Of a stretch of DNA of 64,000 nucleotides, positions 60,861 to 64,000 are shown piece after piece; positions within the stretch are counted from its first letter, which is position 1; each line of letters begins with the position of its first letter. The stretch is from Ptiloglossa arizonensis (taxonomy: Eukaryota > Arthropoda > Insecta > Hymenoptera > Colletidae): assembly GCF_051014685.1 (NCBI RefSeq), contig NC_135060.1, forward strand, positions 5,394,001 to 5,458,000, given 5' to 3'. The position numbers and the translations under genes are program-made. The notes under the pieces are model-generated. The model ran no database searches. It saw only the letters and a list, made by a program, of their open reading frames with translations, and was not told where the DNA came from.

Positions 60861-62170
60861 CGAAAATTGGGAATGAAATTTTTTTTCCAATTTCGATGCT
60901 TCGTTTTCGAGCGAATCGAATTCGAACAGGTCGACCGACGTGTCCGTCTATTGCTCACTGTTTCTACTCGCGTACCGTGTTTGCGTCCATCGATCGTCTC
61001 GCGTTGTCCGTTCTCCATCGATTTTACCGGTTCCTGACCAGAGACGCGACCGAATTGATCCTGGAGGGCAAGAAACGTTTCTTCTTTTCGATCAAATGTT
61101 TCGTTGTTCCCCAAACACGCGTCACAGCGATCCAATCGATATTTAGACTATTTTTATCTTTATTTTTTCGGTAGGTCGTCTTCTGGAATATTTTCAAATT
61201 ATCGAGAGTACGTTAACTCTCGCTACTCGTTCGGAAACCTTGACACTCGTAACTTACGTTATCGTGGGAGAAGCTGGCCGATGTAATAAATGTGAAAAGG
61301 AGAATTTAATCGGTCTTAATTCGCTTTTGATACTTGTAACTTCGAACATGGCTCGCGAACGTAAAAACGATTACGCGGAATCCATTTTTTGCGAGAAATT
61401 AAAAATTTTTCCAATTTCACCGTTATAATTGGCCACGTCTGCAGTCGGATCGGATTAAAACAGTTAATACCGTGGATACGGGTAATGTACGAACGAGCCG
61501 AGTAGAATCGAATCGCACGCGCGCCTCGAAGAACATTCGAATTCGATTTGCGGGAAAGGGAAGCCTTCCGCGGAAAGATTTCGTTCCACGTTTTCGACTC
61601 GCTTTTGCACGACGAATTGCCTCCGTTTCGATTGTACCGCGATTTCCAATACGCTCCGTACGTTACGTAACGTACGAAATGGAGCGCGAAAACGTACCGT
61701 GGTGTCTTGGTCGTGGATCGTGCACAGAGAAAAAGAGAAAGATCCCCTGGAAACGTTAATCCAGTCGTTGCAATTATCAGCCCTGGATTCTACGCGGAGA
61801 GAGCCTGGATACGAGTCCAATGGAACCGGGACAATCGGATAGTGTTGTTCAAGATCGAAACAATATTTGCGGGAGTTATCGAAGAGGGAAGCTGGACGAA
61901 TATACCGAGCCGGAGTGTATCGGTCGGAGATTAAACTTGGAATTAAATTGCGGAAAAGTAAGTTAATTGAATGAACGCGGAGACAAGGACGGAATAGTCG
62001 ATACACGTACCGAAGCTGCTAGCTAACGGATAGAAGAAGTTAATCTACACTTGCGAAAGTACTCGTGAAGCGCAGTTGTAGAGGTTACGGACAATTATTG
62101 GTAACGATGTATTCCTGGCAACGAGATAATAAATACGAATTTTTACCAATACCGTGCTGCTTCGATCTCT

Positions 62171-62210
62171 GTGCACCTGTGTGCATCTGTATGCATCTGT
62201 ATGCATCTGT
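62171..62210. repeat. 10-bp tandem repeat (ATGCATCTGT)
   Basis: Four units, the first two slightly changed (GTGCACCTGT, GTGCATCTGT). Confidence 0.85.
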
Positions 62211-62322
62211 ACGAAAAATATCGAGACGAGCTTCGAAGATCGAAATCTATTGTATTTTTGGGACCTCCTCCGAGGATCAATGATATTATAGTATAAGTTG
62301 AGATAGAAATTTATCATTTTTT

Positions 62323-62346
62323 AAGAGAGAGGGAGAGAGAGAGAGA
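62323..62346. repeat. (GA)n microsatellite
   Basis: GA run with one GGG interruption. Confidence 0.9.
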
Positions 62347-64000
62347 CGGAAGTTTCGATAAAAAAGTTGAAACGAAAGAAGTACTTGCGTAAGTCTTTGC
62401 ACAGAGTAAAGATTGTGTAAAATTTGCTCGGATTGTTATCAAAATTTAATACTACGTAAGTGGATAACGTTAATAGAGTTAAAGTACCGTTTCGTTGATA
62501 ATTGAAGGAATGTGAAATTTAGGCGGGAGAAAATCGTTCGTAGAAAATGGAATTAATGTAAATTTAGGGTGCAAACATTTAAAGAGGGTACCGCATTATC
62601 GAAACTAAAGTAAAATAGGTATTTCGATGGAAATAATGTTTCCCGCTACAGGGAATTTGTTGCAAATATACTTGAACTGCATTAAACCGCATTAAACTCG
62701 TTAAACGCTAATTACATTATGATTCATGCCGCGGACGCAAAATAAAGATAACATTTTGTATAATGTATCATTTAGAGTACGTTTATCTCTATTACCAATA
62801 TTAATTCGGGATGTCCGACCTTAATTCGAATCAAAACCGATCGAATTTCACGATTACTTTTCGCGCTGAGAATTGAAAACGAATAGAAATTATTTGGGAA
62901 ATTAATTACGATTCGAACAACGAAACGAACCAACGTATAACGCGTCGAAATGTAATACTCGACCGAAAAAACTGATTTATTGTTGCACCGATTATATTTT
63001 CAATATTCGATACGAAAAGGTTTGAAATTGTTACAGGAAACTCGATAACGCCAAACGTTCACCGACGTACGGACTCACGTACGAATCGAATTGAAAAAAT
63101 TGCACAAAGGACAAATACTTATTTCAATTATCGATCGTTTAACGGTCTTTTCGCTATCGACGCGTGTATCGAATTTTTCGAGGAGCAATGTACCGCACTG
63201 ATAACGATCACGAACATTACGAAACGATGACGCGATAATGAGTCGTTGAAATTATTTACCGGGCGCATTTGTACTTGGTTAACGTCAATGTTACGTTGCT
63301 GGCCGTTACTTCGATGTGGACGAGTTAATGGAACGATAATACACTTTCGGTAACTTGCTTCGCCGCCATTCCGATTGCGCCTGAAACATACACGAGCGTC
63401 TGGATGAAAATATTTCTCTTCGGAGATAAGAACAAAGATCGATCGACGAATATTTTTCATTCGTCGTAGGAAAGATCGACGATTCAAAAATTCACAAGAA
63501 ACGACGAAATTTTGGAAATCCGTACACGTTACATTTTTTTTCTCGCATCGATCGATTTCAAGAGTACAATCGTCCCTTAAATTTTTATCGATACTTTCGT
63601 TTACCGAAATACCAACGTTTTCAAAACAGCGTTGTTTCGCGTTATCGATTATCCACGATAAAGTTGAAAAGTTGGACAATCGAATTCCATTTTCCCCTTA
63701 AATTGAACCGTAATTATATCAGGCAACGCGCGTTGATTTTCGTAAACGTTTAAAAGTTTATCTAAACTGTGCACTCTGTCTCGTGAGTTAAATCGTCCGG
63801 TATTGCAACGTTGGAAAGTTTCTCGAGGCAAATTTTCCAGATTCAATAGCATTGTATTCGATCGGTTGTGTTATTTTTCAATAACTTTTTAATATCGTAC
63901 TCGATCGAGATTGGATCCATAATTCAACTAGACTTTGCTTTCGTAGCATTCGACGGAACTTCATTCTCCGATGTAATTGCCGCTAACAAGTTTAATCTGT

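Larger units (their letters stand above)
60861..64000. other. no gene seen
   Basis: CG-rich then AT-rich DNA. Long frames on the minus strand (61464-62006 and 63128-63679) lack any recognised domain, and neither was matched to splice sites. A 10-bp repeat (62171-62210) and a GA repeat (62323-62346) are the only clear features. Confidence 0.55.

Noticed and set aside
61464..62006. 180-codon minus-strand frame
   Set aside because: No recognisable domain, overlapping plus-strand frames of similar quality, CG-rich DNA with few stop codons.
63128..63679. 183-codon minus-strand frame
   Set aside because: Starts at a non-ATG codon, has no recognised domain or splice pattern; length is plausible by chance in this composition.
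1..64000. tRNA, rRNA, CRISPR array or well-known insect microRNA
   Set aside because: Scanned by eye for T-loop words, mature sequences of common insect microRNAs and regularly spaced repeats; none found. The tandem arrays lack the repeat-spacer pattern of CRISPR.

Overview
The window looks like non-coding DNA from an insect nuclear genome, most plausibly a hymenopteran. This is inferred from composition and repeats: AT-leaning DNA that is unusually rich in CG (endless TCGA, TTCG and CGAA words), many GA/CT and homopolymer tracts, degenerate Tc1/mariner elements with miniature derivatives, and a well-formed 90-nt intron with a CTAAC branch point. I cannot name the species. I see no bacterial, organellar or viral sequence and no rRNA, tRNA or recognisable microRNA. 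Most long open frames here are by-products of low stop-codon density in CG-rich DNA; I do not treat them as genes.

Layout. Positions 1-990 may be the 3' end of a plus-strand transcript (poly(A) signal at 948). From 990 to 36790 there is no convincing gene. This stretch holds a long inverted repeat (3295-3938), a mariner-type insertion with another miniature element nested inside (6014-6306), a decayed Tc1-like transposase (about 8190-9600), a GC/pyrimidine-rich tract (10790-12360), several tandem duplications, a 23-unit minisatellite grown beside a mariner terminal repeat (25191-25605), and several complex stretches that may be cis-regulatory (about 15170-15260, 23770-24830, 25735-26220, 28430-28790).

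The best gene evidence is at 36790-37502, plus strand. A 5' untranslated exon ends at a GTAAG donor and is followed by a 90-nt intron. The next exon opens a reading frame at ATG 37311, preceded by an in-frame stop, and ends after 64 codons at a phase-0 GTAAGA donor. I do not recognise the protein. The rest of the window (37503-64000) contains no matching downstream exon and is best read as the start of a long intron, or as intergenic DNA. It carries further candidate enhancers (45940-46440, 52100-52215, 57925-58085, 59330-59560, 60530-60860), a possible second promoter (45261-45320), a mariner remnant with an intact DD34D spacing but a premature stop (58613-59240), and several dispersed repeats.

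Overall picture: one probable promoter with a first coding exon, set in a gene-poor landscape of candidate regulatory DNA and old DNA transposons. I did not find a new multi-gene system. The most distinctive observations are the unassigned first exon, the minisatellite derived from a mariner end, a 44-bp motif present three times, and the long inverted repeat near the left end.
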